A stretch of DNA of 64,000 nucleotides, taken from Tipula vernalis. Lineage: Eukaryota > Arthropoda > Insecta > Diptera > Tipulidae. The first letter of the stretch is position 1. The number at the start of each line of letters is the position of its first letter. The notes under the pieces were generated by a model. It was not told the DNA's origin, searched no databases, and saw only the letters and a list, made by a program, of their open reading frames with translations. Location of the stretch: contig OY282559.1 of assembly GCA_958295665.1 (NCBI GenBank), positions 134,891,241 to 134,955,240 on the forward strand. Direction: 5' to 3'. Of this stretch, positions 31,261 to 45,400 are shown in pieces. Position numbers and translations under genes: made by a program.

Positions 31261-34200
31261 TTCGTTTGAAGATTACTTTTTGGCTAGAAAACACTTAATA
31301 TTTATGTTTAGAAAATTAGAACTGAATCAAATTTTGATTGAAACCAAAAATATAGTAGTTCTCACATTTGTCAATTTTTGACACTTAAGTTGAACTTTAA
31401 ATTGAAGAATGTTTAAAAAAAGCAAAATCAAAACTCAGGAATCTCTTATAATTTCTAAAAATTTAAAAATTGTCTTTCCAAAAATTAAAAATTTTTTAAA
31501 TTGATTAAAAAGAAAATTTGTTTGGTTTTGTAACTTTGGACTGTTAAACAATTTAATCTTTTTGGGAGTTCTACATTAATACAGGAAATTTCGAAATGCC
31601 TAAATTGGCAATTTGTAGAATTTTCCTTAGACAAGATCCAAAATTTTCAAAATTCTATAGTAAAAATTTAAATTTAGTGTTTTCTAAATTGTTATTTTTA
31701 GAACATATGAACATTTCCAAATTCATTCGTTTACAAACTTCTCAATGCTCACGAAAACTACACTTTGGGATCAGTACCGTGCTATAGGTCGATTACGACA
31801 CGACGGTTTCAAACAATCCTTCATTTAAAGTTTGTGGCTATAAATGTATGATATCTCCACGTACATAAACATCAGCTGGCAGTAGAAAATTTCGGCTGAT
31901 GTACACTTTTTCATTCGTATATTGTCAAGTTGCCAATGCAACGAAGCTATAGAGTTGGCTTGACCATGGTGTTTTTGATAGTTGATAACCCTTGGTAATT
32001 TGTGAACATTGATTTATCACTGTATTTTGTGACGACCTTTCATTGTTTCATGTCGCTAAAAAGGGAAACTTTTCTAAGTTGGCCGGTTCGAAAGAAACGA
32101 ACCTGTATCAAGTAGTTAACTACAAAATCAGTTAAATTAGTCCAAATTGGGCACCTTTATCCAAATCATAGTTTTGCTTGAAATGTCTCTTTAATGGCGA
32201 ATTTTATGAGCTTACGATTTGGTCTGCCTAAAAAACTTACAAATATTGCCAACTATTTTAGAACTTAATTTATTAAGAATATTTCAAGAAAATCAAATAC
32301 GATGTCGATAGTACCAGCTTAGTAAAAAAATCAAAAAAAAAAAAAAAAATCTCCTAAGTAAGATACAGAATAAATGGGCAAAATCACAACACAATTCCTT
32401 TATTCAGCGCACACTACACACGCATCCCTTTTTCCAATTTGAATTCAATTCTTATTCACATCCTCTCATACATTTTTTCAACCATACATAGCGTGTGGAT
32501 AAAAATGCAAAAAAAAGAAGAAAAATCGGCCTGAAAAACCATCCATATGAACCGAACCAAATATAATAATAAAATGTGTATGTTCTTCACCCATTTCCAT
32601 CACAACTCGATTAAAAAAAAAAAAAATCCTAAGGATGAGTTTCTGTTTTGAGATGTGATGTGATGTGCGATATTATTTGAGTTTTAGGGTATCGCGTATA
32701 CGTTTATAAATATAGAACGATCCAAATAAAAAACCAAACAAAAATAAAATCAAAAAAAAAAAAAAATTACAGGAAAATAAGTAAAAGAAAAACCGATGGG
32801 AAAAGGAAAATTTTATGCCATTTTGGGTTATGGAGAATTTTCCGTTTTTATTTTATTTTAATTTTTTTATTTTTTATTCTCAAATGGATGGATGACAGAA
32901 ATATAAAATAAAACGACAAAAAAACATACATGCATGTATTATGTATACGGTACCACACATATACTTATAAAAACAAGATGGCCGACGGCCTGTCACGTGA
33001 TTGGATACAAAGAGTAAAATTTATATATGTAGGACACGATGCGGGAAATAAGCACTCTGTGGAGCTTTTTTTTTATTGTACACATTTTACTCTCGATTTT
33101 TATAGAAATTTAGTGGTTTTTGGGAAGGTGTGTAAAACGTAAAAGGATATTACGTACAGTTTTATTTTATTTTATTGGCGTTGCTGGTTTTGAATTTTAA
33201 AATTCTGATGGATTTTTCTTTTATCGAGGAGAGAATATTATGTTCGAAAAACGGTTGACTGCTTTGATTTGAGAGCTTTAACGCAGACCCAAAAAGTTAG
33301 GGGACTGCAGCTTCTGGACTAACAAATCATCTTAAATAATATTTATTGTGTCAGCAATGTTAATCATATCGAGATTAAATTACACAACGTAGATGGAAAT
33401 TGAAAATTATAGAGAAAAACACATCAAATATTACAATACCAATTTATTCATCTTTCCTCCTATTCATTCCCATTTGTAAAAAAAAAACCAAATGTATAAT
33501 TTGAAGAGGAACGAACAAGAAAATACGAAAAAAATTTTAGAGCTTCAGATGAGTTTTCGTTTCGTTTTCTTTCTGTTTTTTGTATTGTTGTTGTTAACTA
33601 CAGGTTGAAAATCAAAGACAGTATGAATAAACTCTTTTTAGAAAAAAATCAAAAATAAAGCGATACACGGTCTTCAAGTATAATTGTGAGGGAAGGCGCT
33701 CAAGTAGGACTAAATGCTGCCACCGTTTCAATTTCTTTGGGGTTCAAATCAGCCGGGAACAATATTCCCATTCCTAGTTACTCCTGTAACATGAGAGACA
33801 TTTAAAGACTGGAGAAAATGCGTTTACTTGATTTTTTTTTAAAGATTTTTATTTGTTAAAATATTTTGAAATCATTTAAGTAAAAGCATTTACTTATTAC
33901 TTATATCACTTTCTTTTATGGTTTGGTGAAATAAACAATCCTATTATATATTTTGGTCCCAGTTTAAAGATATTTGATTGTTAACGGTGATAGGATCATT
34001 ACTGTATCACAAAGAGCCTTTATGTCTTTTACTGGATACCTTATTTATAGCCGCGGCCTTAAGATTTCTTTTAGGTGTGCTAAAAAAATAATTTATAGAT
34101 ATTTGACAGTTTATGTATAAGGGAGATGAAAATCCGATTTACCAAATAAAGTCGTTTGATTGGTCGGACCATTTGTGAATTACATAAAATACTACGCTAG

Positions 34201-35560
34201 GCTTAAAAGCACAAAAAGCTCTTTACAATTTTCATTAACTTAAATGGTTTTACTGTTAAACCAACGTTAAATTTAATACTTTGCCAAATACCTGATTTGC
34301 CAACTTCGAAAGTTGCAATTAATTCAAATTTTAATAAACTTGACAACAAAAACCAATCACAATGGATTTTGACAACAACAAAATATCGTATTGGTTTCCG
34401 AGCGTTTTAGGAGGCTACAAATAAACTATTATTATTATTATTGGCAGAGGCAGGGCAAGGCTTAATCAGCCTCGTATGTTTCGTCCGAAAAACTAGACTC
34501 TCGTTTACGAAAACAAAATGAAATATACTGGATCTATTATCTCCAATAATGTATTCTACTATTTATTTTCTGCTTTACCCGGAAGACTTTTTTTAGGGTC
34601 TGTTAGAGTCCACAAAAAATTCTTATATCCCTTTTATTTTGGATTATGTTCTTTCGGCCTCATCGAGTTAACATTTAGAAACTTCGATGGTTTCTGTTTC
34701 CGAGAATTTCTTCCTGCTTTTTGATGTGAAAACATCTTTAGCGGGTATAAATCAAAAATTTCATGTAAAATAAGGAACGGAAAATCCGATTCGAACGTAA
34801 TTATATACGAGGAAAACGAACACAAAATGTACCGAACTTGCACACTACTTCGAGTTACAATTTCCGTCAGATTAAATTGGAAAGGCATGTGAAAGTCATG
34901 CATGTGTAGTGTTAGTGAACAAAAAAGTGAAATGGAAATACGTTAGAAACAAACAGAATAACACGCATACTTTAAGTATTAAATATTATACATCAGGGAT
35001 GAGATTTACGTAAATCCCAAAGTACTAAATTCGTGAGCAACAGAGGACTAAATTACGCTTTAAAGTACATTTTAATTTTTTTGATGTGTTAACATATTTC
35101 AGCGATAGGTGTAAATAAAAGTGACAACAGGGTATTTAAACTTTTTTCTTTTTCTTATGAGTGTTCAGTTAAAACGTTAAATGCTGATTGCGTGAAGAAT
35201 TAGAGACTGGTATTCTGTTGCTAAATTAACTAGGTCTTAGAAGTCGGAACAGATAATTTGTTTAGAATTACGGGCTTCCCACATCAAGCATGAATTACAA
35301 ATGCGAGTAAACATTTTTTTTTAGATTTATGATGATTAAAATCACTTATATCTAAAATGTTTGCCTATTTATAATATTAATGTAATGTTTTCAATCAAAT
35401 TAAATTTAATTAATTCCGAAAATTACTTCAAAATTAGAGAAAAACGGAATTCGCTCGTACTATGGCATTTTACATTTGAATTTCATTTTTCTCTGACTCT
35501 TTTCTCTAATTTGTTGCTATTGATCAATCTCTCGGCATTATTCCGTTCCATGTAGATGAT
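31261..35560. other. No identifiable gene
   Basis: AT-rich with A tracts at 32330-32350, 32617 and 32750-32766 and an ATT microsatellite at 34421-34441. Frames at 31596-31787, 32930-33142, 34518-34903 and 35361-35555 show no motif, and several lie on opposite strands of the same DNA. Confidence 0.5.
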
Positions 35561-35569
35561 CTATTGGAA

Positions 35570-36010
35570 AAGTTCAGCGTTGTTATATGTCAATCATTCC
35601 GGACCATTCTAATATTGCTACATCTGTCACTGTTGAATCTGCGAGTGCTCCAATTCAACCGCCGCAAGCGGAGTTTATTGTTGGCTCTTTCGACGATACC
35701 GATGATACTATCAAAGGAAGGAAGGAAGTTTATTTATGCCTCAAAATTCGGTAACACCACTGATCTTGCTGCTTTACTGAAATTTCTATGTATATGGTAA
35801 GCTGGTAATCTCTGACGAAGAGATTGAGTGTCGCGTGCTTGTGTCAGTTAGCCATGGCGTTAGTCGGCTCAATTTCATTTCGTTCAAAATCGCCCATGAT
35901 TTAGTCCATTTCAGCAAACTCCTTTAATTACACATATGGCCTGCCGGTGCATTGGTCCGAGAGTTTGTACCTCGTCCAAAAAACTTCAGACTGACGCTTG
36001 TGGAATAATA
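35570..36010 (+). pseudogene. LINE ORF1 fragment
   Basis: One frame reads an acidic segment with FIVGSFDDTDDTIKG. The next has FGNTTDLAALL followed by ISDEEIECRVLVSVSHGVSRL and then WPAGALVREFVPRPKNFR, the RNA-binding C-terminal block of many CR1/Jockey-type ORF1 proteins. Two or more frameshifts break it. Confidence 0.6.
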
Positions 36011-36039
36011 CCGTGATCTACCAATGTTAATAGTATAAC

Positions 36040-36960
36040 GTTTTCTATCGATCTAAACTCCATCATTTCATTAAATAATTCCAGCAACAATAATCTACAC
36101 GTACTTATATTCCCAAAATAATAGCGGGATACCAATTTACTCATCTATTTTGTCTTATAACTAGAACATCGTTATTTTTTACGGAGACCTGGTTGATTTC
36201 AAATCGGAGAAATATTTTACTTTATGCTACATCGTTTTTCGTAGTGATCGCGATTCAATTATTAGAGAGTACTGGTAGTTGTGTGATCGTTGTCGTCAAT
36301 TGTGACTATGGTGAGTCAATTTGGGAGTCTATATACCGTTTGGTAGTACTTCAGACTTTTACCAAGGATTTATTGAGTTTATTGCCAATAATGTTCAACC
36401 ACTATTTAATAAAACTGGTGTTGATTACGGATGGTACATCTTGCGAATTCATAGACATATGGTAGAATCTTGTCCGGATGTAGCGGAACATCACAGGCCA
36501 CTTTTAATTTAACTTTAATTTTTAGATTACGATTTTTGTAATGTTATTGAGAGCGATTTTAAATTTGATTTTAGGAATACTGATCTGGTGTCGCTAAACA
36601 ACTTTTTTGATAATGTTGATTGGACAGCTTTATTTCACTTATTGGCCATTTCGGTTGCTGTTTCAAAGTTTTATAGTATTATGACGAATGGTTTTGAATT
36701 ATTCGTTCCAAAGGTTTTTGTGGGTTCGATGTATACAGAATCATGGTTCAATCACCGCTTAAAAAACCTCACAAATCTAGAGCATTTAAGAATTATAAGC
36801 GTTCTGGGGATATTAACGACCAATCTAGATATCGTGATTTATGCAAAGTGTTTAAGTACCTCACCGATTTTCTTTACAAAATGTATATTTTCCAGATCCA
36901 TTTATAAATCAAAAAAGAAATTCACGTGGCTATCCGAGGATTATGTCATGCAATAATGTT
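36040..36960 (+). pseudogene. LINE endonuclease and linker, broken
   Basis: Fragments in order: a TETWL-type region near 36180, VFRSDRDSI-like wording near 36235, VGVYIPFGSTSDFYQGFIEF (36320-36380), then the linker VSLNNFFDNVDWTALFHLL and VAVSKFYSIMTNGFELFVPK (36588-36715). The catalytic GDFN motif is not visible. The linker matches the segment between endonuclease and RT in this LINE group. Confidence 0.65.
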
Positions 36961-38030
36961 TCATTCTCAGGTCCTCATGAAATATGTGACGCGTTTGCCA
37001 AATTTTTTCAGGCCTCTTTTGATAACTCTGATACATCTATCTTTTCGGATATCATTGATGGTCGCTAAGTGTGCGCTTTCTTTGTCTGTACCATTACTTT
37101 ATTTGTTTAATAAGAGTCTTTCAAGGGGAGTGTTTCCTGATATTTGAGAAAAACATTTATATTTTCTTTGTTTAAATCTTTTAGAATCACAATTTTCTCG
37201 GTTACCCCTAAACTTTTTGAATCGTTTATAAAATCTATAATTGAGATTCATATTATTAAATGTATAAGTACGCGTCAACTTGGCTTCGTTCGGGGTAAAT
37301 CAACAATTACTAATTTGATGGTTTTTTGGGGCAATGTTTTCGAGACTGTTGGAAACCGTGCCCAGGTTGATGTTGTCTACACAGATTTTTCGAAAGCTTT
37401 GATTGAGTTCGAATCCGATTTCTTTCCAATAAAATGGATCGCTTCTTATCTGACATCAAGACATCAATGTGTAAGTATTTCGCAGGTTCGTTTCTTCGAA
37501 TTTGTTACATCTTCTGGTGTTTTTCAAGGCAGCCCGTGCCAGGTATGGGACCTTTACTGTTCACTGTATTTATTGACGATATTGTTTAGTGCTTCAGATT
37601 TTATAATTGCCCATTGTAAACTGACGACTTAAAAATGTATGCTAGAATTAATTCTTTAATTGACACTGCGCAGTTGCAAGACGAACTTGTTGTCTTTTGT
37701 GATTGGTCCGCTTAGATTAAGTTGCCCTTGAACACGTGCAAATGCAAAGTATTACCCTTTGGTTGATCACGCTTATCTAGCATATAAGCCCCTTATTTTT
37801 TAATGGATACGCAAATTAGCAGAGTTTCTGATATTCGTGATCTTGGCGTTATTTTTTCGTGCAACCTTACATCTAATAATCATGTGGATTACATTAGAAG
37901 CAGAAGGTATTCTTTATTGGGTTTTATTAGGCGTAATGGGAGGGAACTTTATGACCCTCTAATGATTTGGGATCCATTATATCGCACCCATTTCGAGAGA
38001 ATCGAAAGTATTCAAAAATAATTTTACCTA
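36961..38030 (+). pseudogene. LINE reverse transcriptase, broken
   Basis: LYLFNKSLSRGVFPDI (ends 37147), then a 162-codon frame at 37144-37632 with GFVRGKSTITNL, VDVVYTDFSKAL (motif A), WIASYLTSRHQCVSIS and TSSGVFQGSP (motif B, Pro changed to Phe). Motif C is reduced to TDDLKMYARI near 37620-37645, preceded by a stop where Tyr belongs. The thumb follows as VSDIRDLGVIFSCNL and HVDYIRSRRYSLLGFIRRN (37803-38021). Inactive. Confidence 0.75.
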
Positions 38031-38100
38031 GCTTGAACTTTGGTTTTGTTCGTGAACCCTATATAAATCGTCTCGCGTTAATAAATTTACAAACTTAAGA

Positions 38101-39489
38101 AAGCAGACGCTTGCCCACCAAAATTATAACGAAAAAGCGTTATTATGTTAGTTTGCCGTCGCTTTTCGGTCGCTTCGGCGATTAGATTTGAATTTAGTCG
38201 AAATTCGAAGAGTTGCCCAACGAAAAATGATTCGTTCTTCCTAAGGTGCTGTCTAACGTTTACAGAAAAAATTGAATATAAATATTTTTTGAAAGGACTG
38301 AAATGTTGAACAAAAGTATCGAAGTACTTTTTATTTTCAAAAGAACCGAAAAAAGTACTAAAGGATCAACTTTTTCATCCCTGTTATTCATCCTAGCGAG
38401 CTGTGAAAAAGACACTTATGTATACATTGATATATAATAAAATAATAATTTTGAAATTGTTAAATCGGTATATGCTACGTTTAGTATCTCATGCTATTGC
38501 TGAGTTTGGTTATGCGGAAAGTGTCGGAAACGAAAACTATAAAAGTGGTAAACAGAATCGAATGACATTCTCTAAAAATGCACGTAAGGAAGATGCCGCA
38601 AAAAAGTGTGCTACCGTCTTTCCAGCTCCTATGATTTTACAGTCCAAATAGCGTCTATGTCTAATAAAACCGCTCTGCTTCATTTTGTTCAAACTGATCA
38701 AATCAGCAATGCTCTTTGTTTACAGGGTTTTCCGTGACCATTCACAAAAATTGAAAAATGGAATCTTCAACAAGATTGCCGTGTAAGAGTAATAGGTTTA
38801 GATGATTAAATTAAGAGAACTGTAATTGCTCAGGCTCACCGAAACATGGCTATACTTTTGTTTGTCAATTTTTCAATTTTTAATTAAACATTTAATGTCG
38901 CTAAGGTTCGTCCTCCAAACCCAATATAGAATAACTTATCGGCTTTGTAAACCAAAAATGTAACGAAATTTAAATACTGAGCGATCGGCAGCCGACTATC
39001 TGCATTGGTTTCTCAGGCCCATCGAAGTCAAGCCTCTCCATTGAATGATTCAATGGATACTTATTCTTAATGTTTTCACATAATACTTTTGCGAATTGAG
39101 CGTGAACTCGCCCGAGGTTTTTTAAATATATTTCCTTATCCCACACGGTATCGGGTTTCACCATACTATTATACCATTTCGTAATTATGTGTCCTTAGTA
39201 CTGTCTAACTATCCGACAGTAGTTCAACCCTTTTTCCGCTTCTTTATCTTTCCTTTATGATTTCTACGATGGGTGCTATTCTCGTATCATTACTTTGCGA
39301 AAATTTTTATAGTTTGATTTCAAGAATATCATTTTAGAGTTTTTATAATACTTTGACACTAACTCGCAATATGAAAGTGTCCATAATAGTTCAAGAATAC
39401 TCTTGGTGTCAACAAATTACGGTCTTTCGGAACCAATCTTGAGAGCAGACTCGTTTAAGAAAATTTTATTTAAATTTTTATGTAGTAAG
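38101..39489. other. No identifiable gene
   Basis: A 64-codon minus-strand frame at 38970-39164 (starting MVKPDTVWDK) reads more like protein than its surroundings, but it matches no family I recognise and is followed by stops. Frame 38403-38651 has no motif. Confidence 0.4.
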
Positions 39490-42400
39490 AACTAAATAGT
39501 CGCCCATGTTCTGTATACCTTTAATCCCTTTTGTTTGTTAATTAATTTTACAATTTTAAGTCTGCTTCTATTACCGATTGTAGTCACTGAATATTTCAAA
39601 ATTAAATCTTTCTTCTCCAGGAATTTAATGCTTATTTTAAAATTAAATCTCCCTTTTCTAGAGTACTTTAAAATTAAAAATATTTTCATTCTTATTGTAT
39701 AATTAAATCTTTTGTTTCCGGAATATTTCAAAAATATACTTTGTTTTTTAGAAATCGAATTCTTATTTTAAAGCTGATTTTTAATTTAAGAATAATTCTT
39801 CCATTTTAATTTTTAAATTAAATCTCTTTTACAGGTTACTTTAAATTACATTTTTCGTTTCTAGAAATTCCTTTCTGATTTTAAAAAAAATTTTTAATTT
39901 ATGAAAATTCTTTCCATTAAACCTCTATTTTTCAGAATGCAATAAATTAAAAATATTTTCATTCAAATTTTAAAATTTCATTTTCCATTTACATTAAATT
40001 TTGTTATGTAGAATATTTTAAAATAATATTTCCTTTTCCAGAAAATTAAATCTAATTTTAAAACTGATTTTTATTTTAGGAAATGTCTGTCCATTCTAAT
40101 TTTTAAATTAAATTTTATTTTCCATTATACTTTGAAATTAAAACTATTTTCAATCTTATTTTAAAATTAAATTTTAATTTAAGAAAAACCTTTCCATTTT
40201 AGTTTTAAAGTTAAGTTTCTTTTTTCAGGATATTTTAAATTAAAAGCATTTCCATTCTAATTTTAGAATTAATCTCCCTTTTCTAGAATATTTTAAAATG
40301 AAATCTTTATTTTCCCGAAAACTCATTCTAATTTAAAAATTTAAGCTCCTCTCTCCAAAATAATTAAAAATATTTTCATTCTTACTTTAAAATAATTTTT
40401 TTTTTCTAGAATACTTTGAAGTTAAAAATATTTTCAATTTCATTTTAAAATTAAACCTGGCTTTTCCAGGGAATTTTAAATTTCAACCTTTTCTTTTAGC
40501 ACTCTTTGTGGGTGGCTGCTATTTTAAGATTACATTTTTCTATCCAGAACTTCCGTTTTATTTTTGTAATTAAATTTTATTTTATGAAAAATCTTTCCAT
40601 TCTAATTTTAAAGTTAAGTTTTATTTTCTAGAATATTTTAAATTAAAAGTTTTTCGCGAAATCTAATTTTTAATATGAAAATTAAAGAAAACCAAATTAA
40701 CTAAAATGCTTAAAAATTAAAAAATATTGCCATTTTCAATTTAAAATTAAATTTAATTTTCCAGAATATTTTAAAATATTCATCCATTCCATTCTAATTT
40801 TAAAATTTTCCCGAAATTCCATTCTAACATTAAAATCAAACCTTCCTTTTCCAAAGTACTTTAAAATTTAAAAGATTTCCATTCTCACTTTAATCATAAT
40901 TTATTTTCCAGGTTATTTGAAAATTAAAAGTATTTCCATTCTAATTTTAAATTTAATTTGATTGTCCAGAATATTTTAAAATTATATTTTCTTTCCCAGA
41001 TATTCAGTTCTTATTTTAAAACTAAAATTTAATTAAAGAATACACTTTCCATTTAAATTTTATTTGTAAGAATATTTTAAAATTAAAAATTTCCATGTTC
41101 TTTTTAAATTAAATCTCTCTTTTCCATAATACTTCAAAAAGTGCCAATATTATAAAATTCAATCTCGCTTCTCGCAAAATTCCATAATTAATGCTTCTTT
41201 TTCCAAAATACTTTAAAATTAAAAAAAATATTTTAATCTCACTTTAAAATTAAACCTTCCTTTTTCAGGATTAAACCTAAAAATATTTCCGTTCTAATTT
41301 TAAAAATAAATCCTGACATTCCAGAATGTTTTAAAACTAAATCTTCTTTTTCTAAAAATTCTATTCTTGTTTTAAAATTTAATCTGCCTTTACCAGAATA
41401 TTTTTAAAGTGTAAATTCTCACTTTAAAATGAAATTTTATTTTCCAGAATATTCAAAAATTATAAATGTTACCATTCTAATTTTAAAATTAAAACTAGAT
41501 TTTCCAGAACACTATTCCTGGGCGTCAAGCGCCTTAGCCGCGGTGTGGCCTATATTTTAAAATTAAATTTTTCTACCCAGAAATTTCATTCTAATTTTAA
41601 ACTTAAGTTTCATTTTGCAGAATATTTTAAATTAAAAATATCTCGTTTACAGATTATCTTACAATTTCTTTTCCAAAAATTACATTCTAATTTTAAAATA
41701 AATTTTAATTGAAGAAATTTTTTCCATTTAACCTTCTTTTTACAGAATACAAAAAAATAACAATAATTAAATTCTAATTTTAAAATTAAATTTCATTTTC
41801 CAGAACATTTTAAATGTTAATTTTTATTTTCTTGAAAATCCATTCTAATTTTAAAATTAGAGCTTCCTTTTCAAAATACTTTAAAATTAAAAAAAATATT
41901 TCCATTCTCACTGTAAAATTAAACTTCATTACATAGAATATTTTAAAATTAAAAGTATTTCCATTCTTATTTTATAATTAAGTCCTTGAAAATGAAAGAA
42001 AATTAAATAATTAGAATACTTTAAAATTAAAAATATTTCCATTCTAATTTTAAATTTTAAGTTTAATTTCATGATCCAGAATTTGTTAAAATTATATTTT
42101 CTTTCCCAGAAATTAAGTTCTTAATTTTAACTAATCTTTAGTTCAAGAAAACACTTCCTTATTTTAAAATTAAAAACGTTTCAGTTTGTTTTTCAAAAAT
42201 TAGATCTTCTTTTTCCATAATACTTGAAAAATGCCAATATTATAAAATACAATTTCATTTTCTAGCATATTATAAAATTAAATTTTGCAATGCCAGAAAT
42301 TACATTCTTATTTTATAATTAACGCTCCCATTTCCAAAGTTCTTTAAATTGAGAAAATATTTTTATCTCACTTAAAAATTAAATCCTACTTTCCCACGAT

Positions 42401-45400
42401 ACATTAAAATTAAAAATATTCCCGTTCTAAAAATTTCATTTTAACTCTAAAATTTAATCTAACTGCTTCAGAATACTTTAAAAGTGCAAATATTTATATT
42501 CTAATTTTAAAATTAAATCTTTTTTTCCTTCTTAAGAAAAGCTCCCTCTTCCAAAATACTTTAAAATTAAAAAAACAATTTAGATCCTCTTCCAGAATTT
42601 ATTTAAAAACTAAAACATTCTTTTTCCAGAAATTGGCCAGTAATTTCATTCTAATTTTAAAATTAAAGTTTAATTTAAAAAAAATTCCTTTCCATTCTAA
42701 TTTTAAAGTTAAGTTTCGTTTTCCAGAATATCTTAAATTAAAAATATTTCCACTGTAATTTTTAAATTAAATCTCGTTTAAAAATTATTTTAAAATTAAA
42801 TTTTTCTTTTCCATATGCGAGTATTACATTATAATTAAAAAATAAATCTTAATTTAAGAAATTTTTTCTCATTTTTTCAATTTCGTTCGTTTAAACTCCC
42901 TTTTTCAAATACAAAAAATTAAAAACATTTACTTTCTAATTTTAAAATTAAATTTCATTATCCAGAATATTTGAATGTTATATTTTCTTTACCTATAACA
43001 TTTGAATTAAATCTTTATTTTCCATAATATTTAAAGTTAAATTTTACTTACTCTTTTCTGCAGAATGGGAAATTTCATTTTCTATTCTTCAGGATATTTT
43101 AAATTTAATTTGATTATGCAGAATATTTTAAAATTATATTTTCTTTCCCAGAAATTCACTTTTAATTTTTAACTAATCTTTAGTGATTTCTTAATCACTT
43201 TTCATTCCAATTTTAAAATTTAATTTTTTTTTTAGATTAAATCTTCCTCTTCCATAACTCTTTAAAAATGCCATTATTATAAAATTCAATTTCGCTTTTC
43301 GCGAAATTCGAAATCTAATGCTCCGTTTTCCAAAATACTTTAAACTTAAAAAAATCTTTTCATTCTCTCTTTAAAATACAATTTCATTTTCTAGAATATT
43401 TTAAAATTAAATTTTGCAATGCCAGAAATTCCATTCTAATTTTAAAATTAACGTTCCCTTTTCCAAAATTCTTCAAAATGAGAAAATATTTATATCTCTC
43501 TTAAAAATTAAATCTGTCTTTTCCAGGATACTTTAAAATTGGAAATATTTCCGTTCTAACTTTAAAATTAAATTTCTTGTAGTCAAAAATTCTATTTTAT
43601 TTTGAAAATTAGAAATGGATGCTAGATGACGAATTCGTATGAATTTTCCAGAAACTTCATTTTGAACTCTAAAATTTAATCTATCTTTTTGGAATACTTT
43701 TAAAGTGTAAATATTTTTATTCTAATTTTAAGATTAAATCTCTTTTTCTTCAAAATTTCCCCTTTAAAATCCAATTTCTTTTTTCAGAATATTTAAAAAT
43801 TATGGACATTGCTATTCTAATTTTAATGTTTATTCTTCCTTTTACAAAGTGTAAAATTTGGAAGATTTCCATTCTCACTTTAATCAAATTTTATTTTCCT
43901 GGATATTTGAAAATTAAAAGTGTTAATATTCTAATTTCGAAATTAAATCTTCCTCTGCACTTCCTCGTGCAGAATATTTTAAAATTAAATTTTCCTTTTC
44001 CAGGATACTTTAAAATTGGAAATGTTTCCGTTCTAACGCTAAAATTAAATTTCATTTAATCAAACATTCGGTTCTATTTTCAAAATTAGAAATGAATGCT
44101 ACATTACGAGTTCGTATGAATTTTCCAGAAATTCCATTTTAACTCTAAAATTTAATCTAACTTTTTCAGAATATTCTAAAAGTGCAAATATTTTTAATTG
44201 AAAATTAAATTAATTTAAATATCAAAATTAAAAAAATATTTCCATTCTTACTTTAAAATTTAATTTCATTTCCAAGAATTTTTTAAAATTAAATAATCTT
44301 TTCTTAGGATACTTATACTTTAAAATTAGAAATATTTCCATTCTAGTTTTAAATTTTAAATTTAATTTCATTATCTAGAATTATTATTTATATTTGCTTT
44401 CCCCCTTTGCTCTTTCCCATTTTATTTATATTTGCTTTCCCAGAAATTTAGTTCTTTCTTTTAACTAATCTTTAGTTTAAGAAAACACTTTCCATTACAA
44501 TTTTAAAATTAAATCTTCCTTTCCCATATCTTTTTAAAATTGCCAATGTTATATTGTAAAATTCAATTTCGCTTTTCGCGAAACTTTAAAATGAATGCTT
44601 CATTTTCCAAAATACAATTTTATTTTCTAGAATATTATTTTCTTCTAGAATAATATTTTCTAGTTTTAAAATTAACGCTCCCTTTTCCAAAATTCTTTAA
44701 ATTGAGATATATATTTTTATCTTATTTAAAAATTAATTCTTACTTTTCCAGGATACTTTAAAACTAAAAATATTTCCATTCTAACTTTAAAATTAAATTT
44801 CATTTAGTCAAAAATTCTGTTCTATTTTGAAAATTGGAACTGAATTCTAGATTACGAATTCGTATGAATTTTCCAAAAATTCCATTTTAACTCTAAAATT
44901 TAATATACATTTTTCAGAATCAAAGTGCAAATATTTTTATTCTAATTTTAAAATTAAATCACTTTTTCCCCAAAATTCCAATCTAATTTTTAAATAAAAG
45001 CATCCTTTTCGAAAATAGTTTAAAAATACAAAAATATTTCCATCTTCATTTTAAAATTAAATTTTATTTTAATCGTTTTTTTCCAGAATATTTTAAAATT
45101 AAATCTTCATTTTCTGGAACTCCACGGTGTGACCTATATTTTAAAATTAAATTTTTCTGCCCCGAAATTTCATTCTAATTTTAAATTGAATTCTACTTCA
45201 AGAAAAATCGTTCCATTCTGATTTTATAATTAAGTTTCATTTTCCAGAATATCTCCTTTACAGAATATTTTAAAATTAAATTTTCTTTCCCATAGAGCTT
45301 CCTTTTCCATAATACTTTAAAATTAAGAAAATATTTCTATTCTTACTGTAAAGTTAAATTTCCTTTTCCAAAATTTTAATTAAACCTTCCTTTTCTAAAA

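Larger units (their letters stand above)
35560..38100 (+). mobile_element. LINE of the CR1/Jockey type, plus strand, decayed
   Basis: A 2.5-kb relic with ORF1 (35570-36010), APE endonuclease (36040-36570), the linker region (36570-36960) and RT (36960-38030) in order. Wording is very regular across frames, so the original protein is easily recognised despite many frameshifts. Near the 3' end a short GTTAATAAATTTAC follows the thumb region. Confidence 0.8.

Noticed and set aside
38970..39164. 64-codon minus-strand frame that reads protein-like
   Set aside because: No family recognised, stops on both sides, and no neighbouring domain. A profile search of this peptide would settle whether it is a relic.
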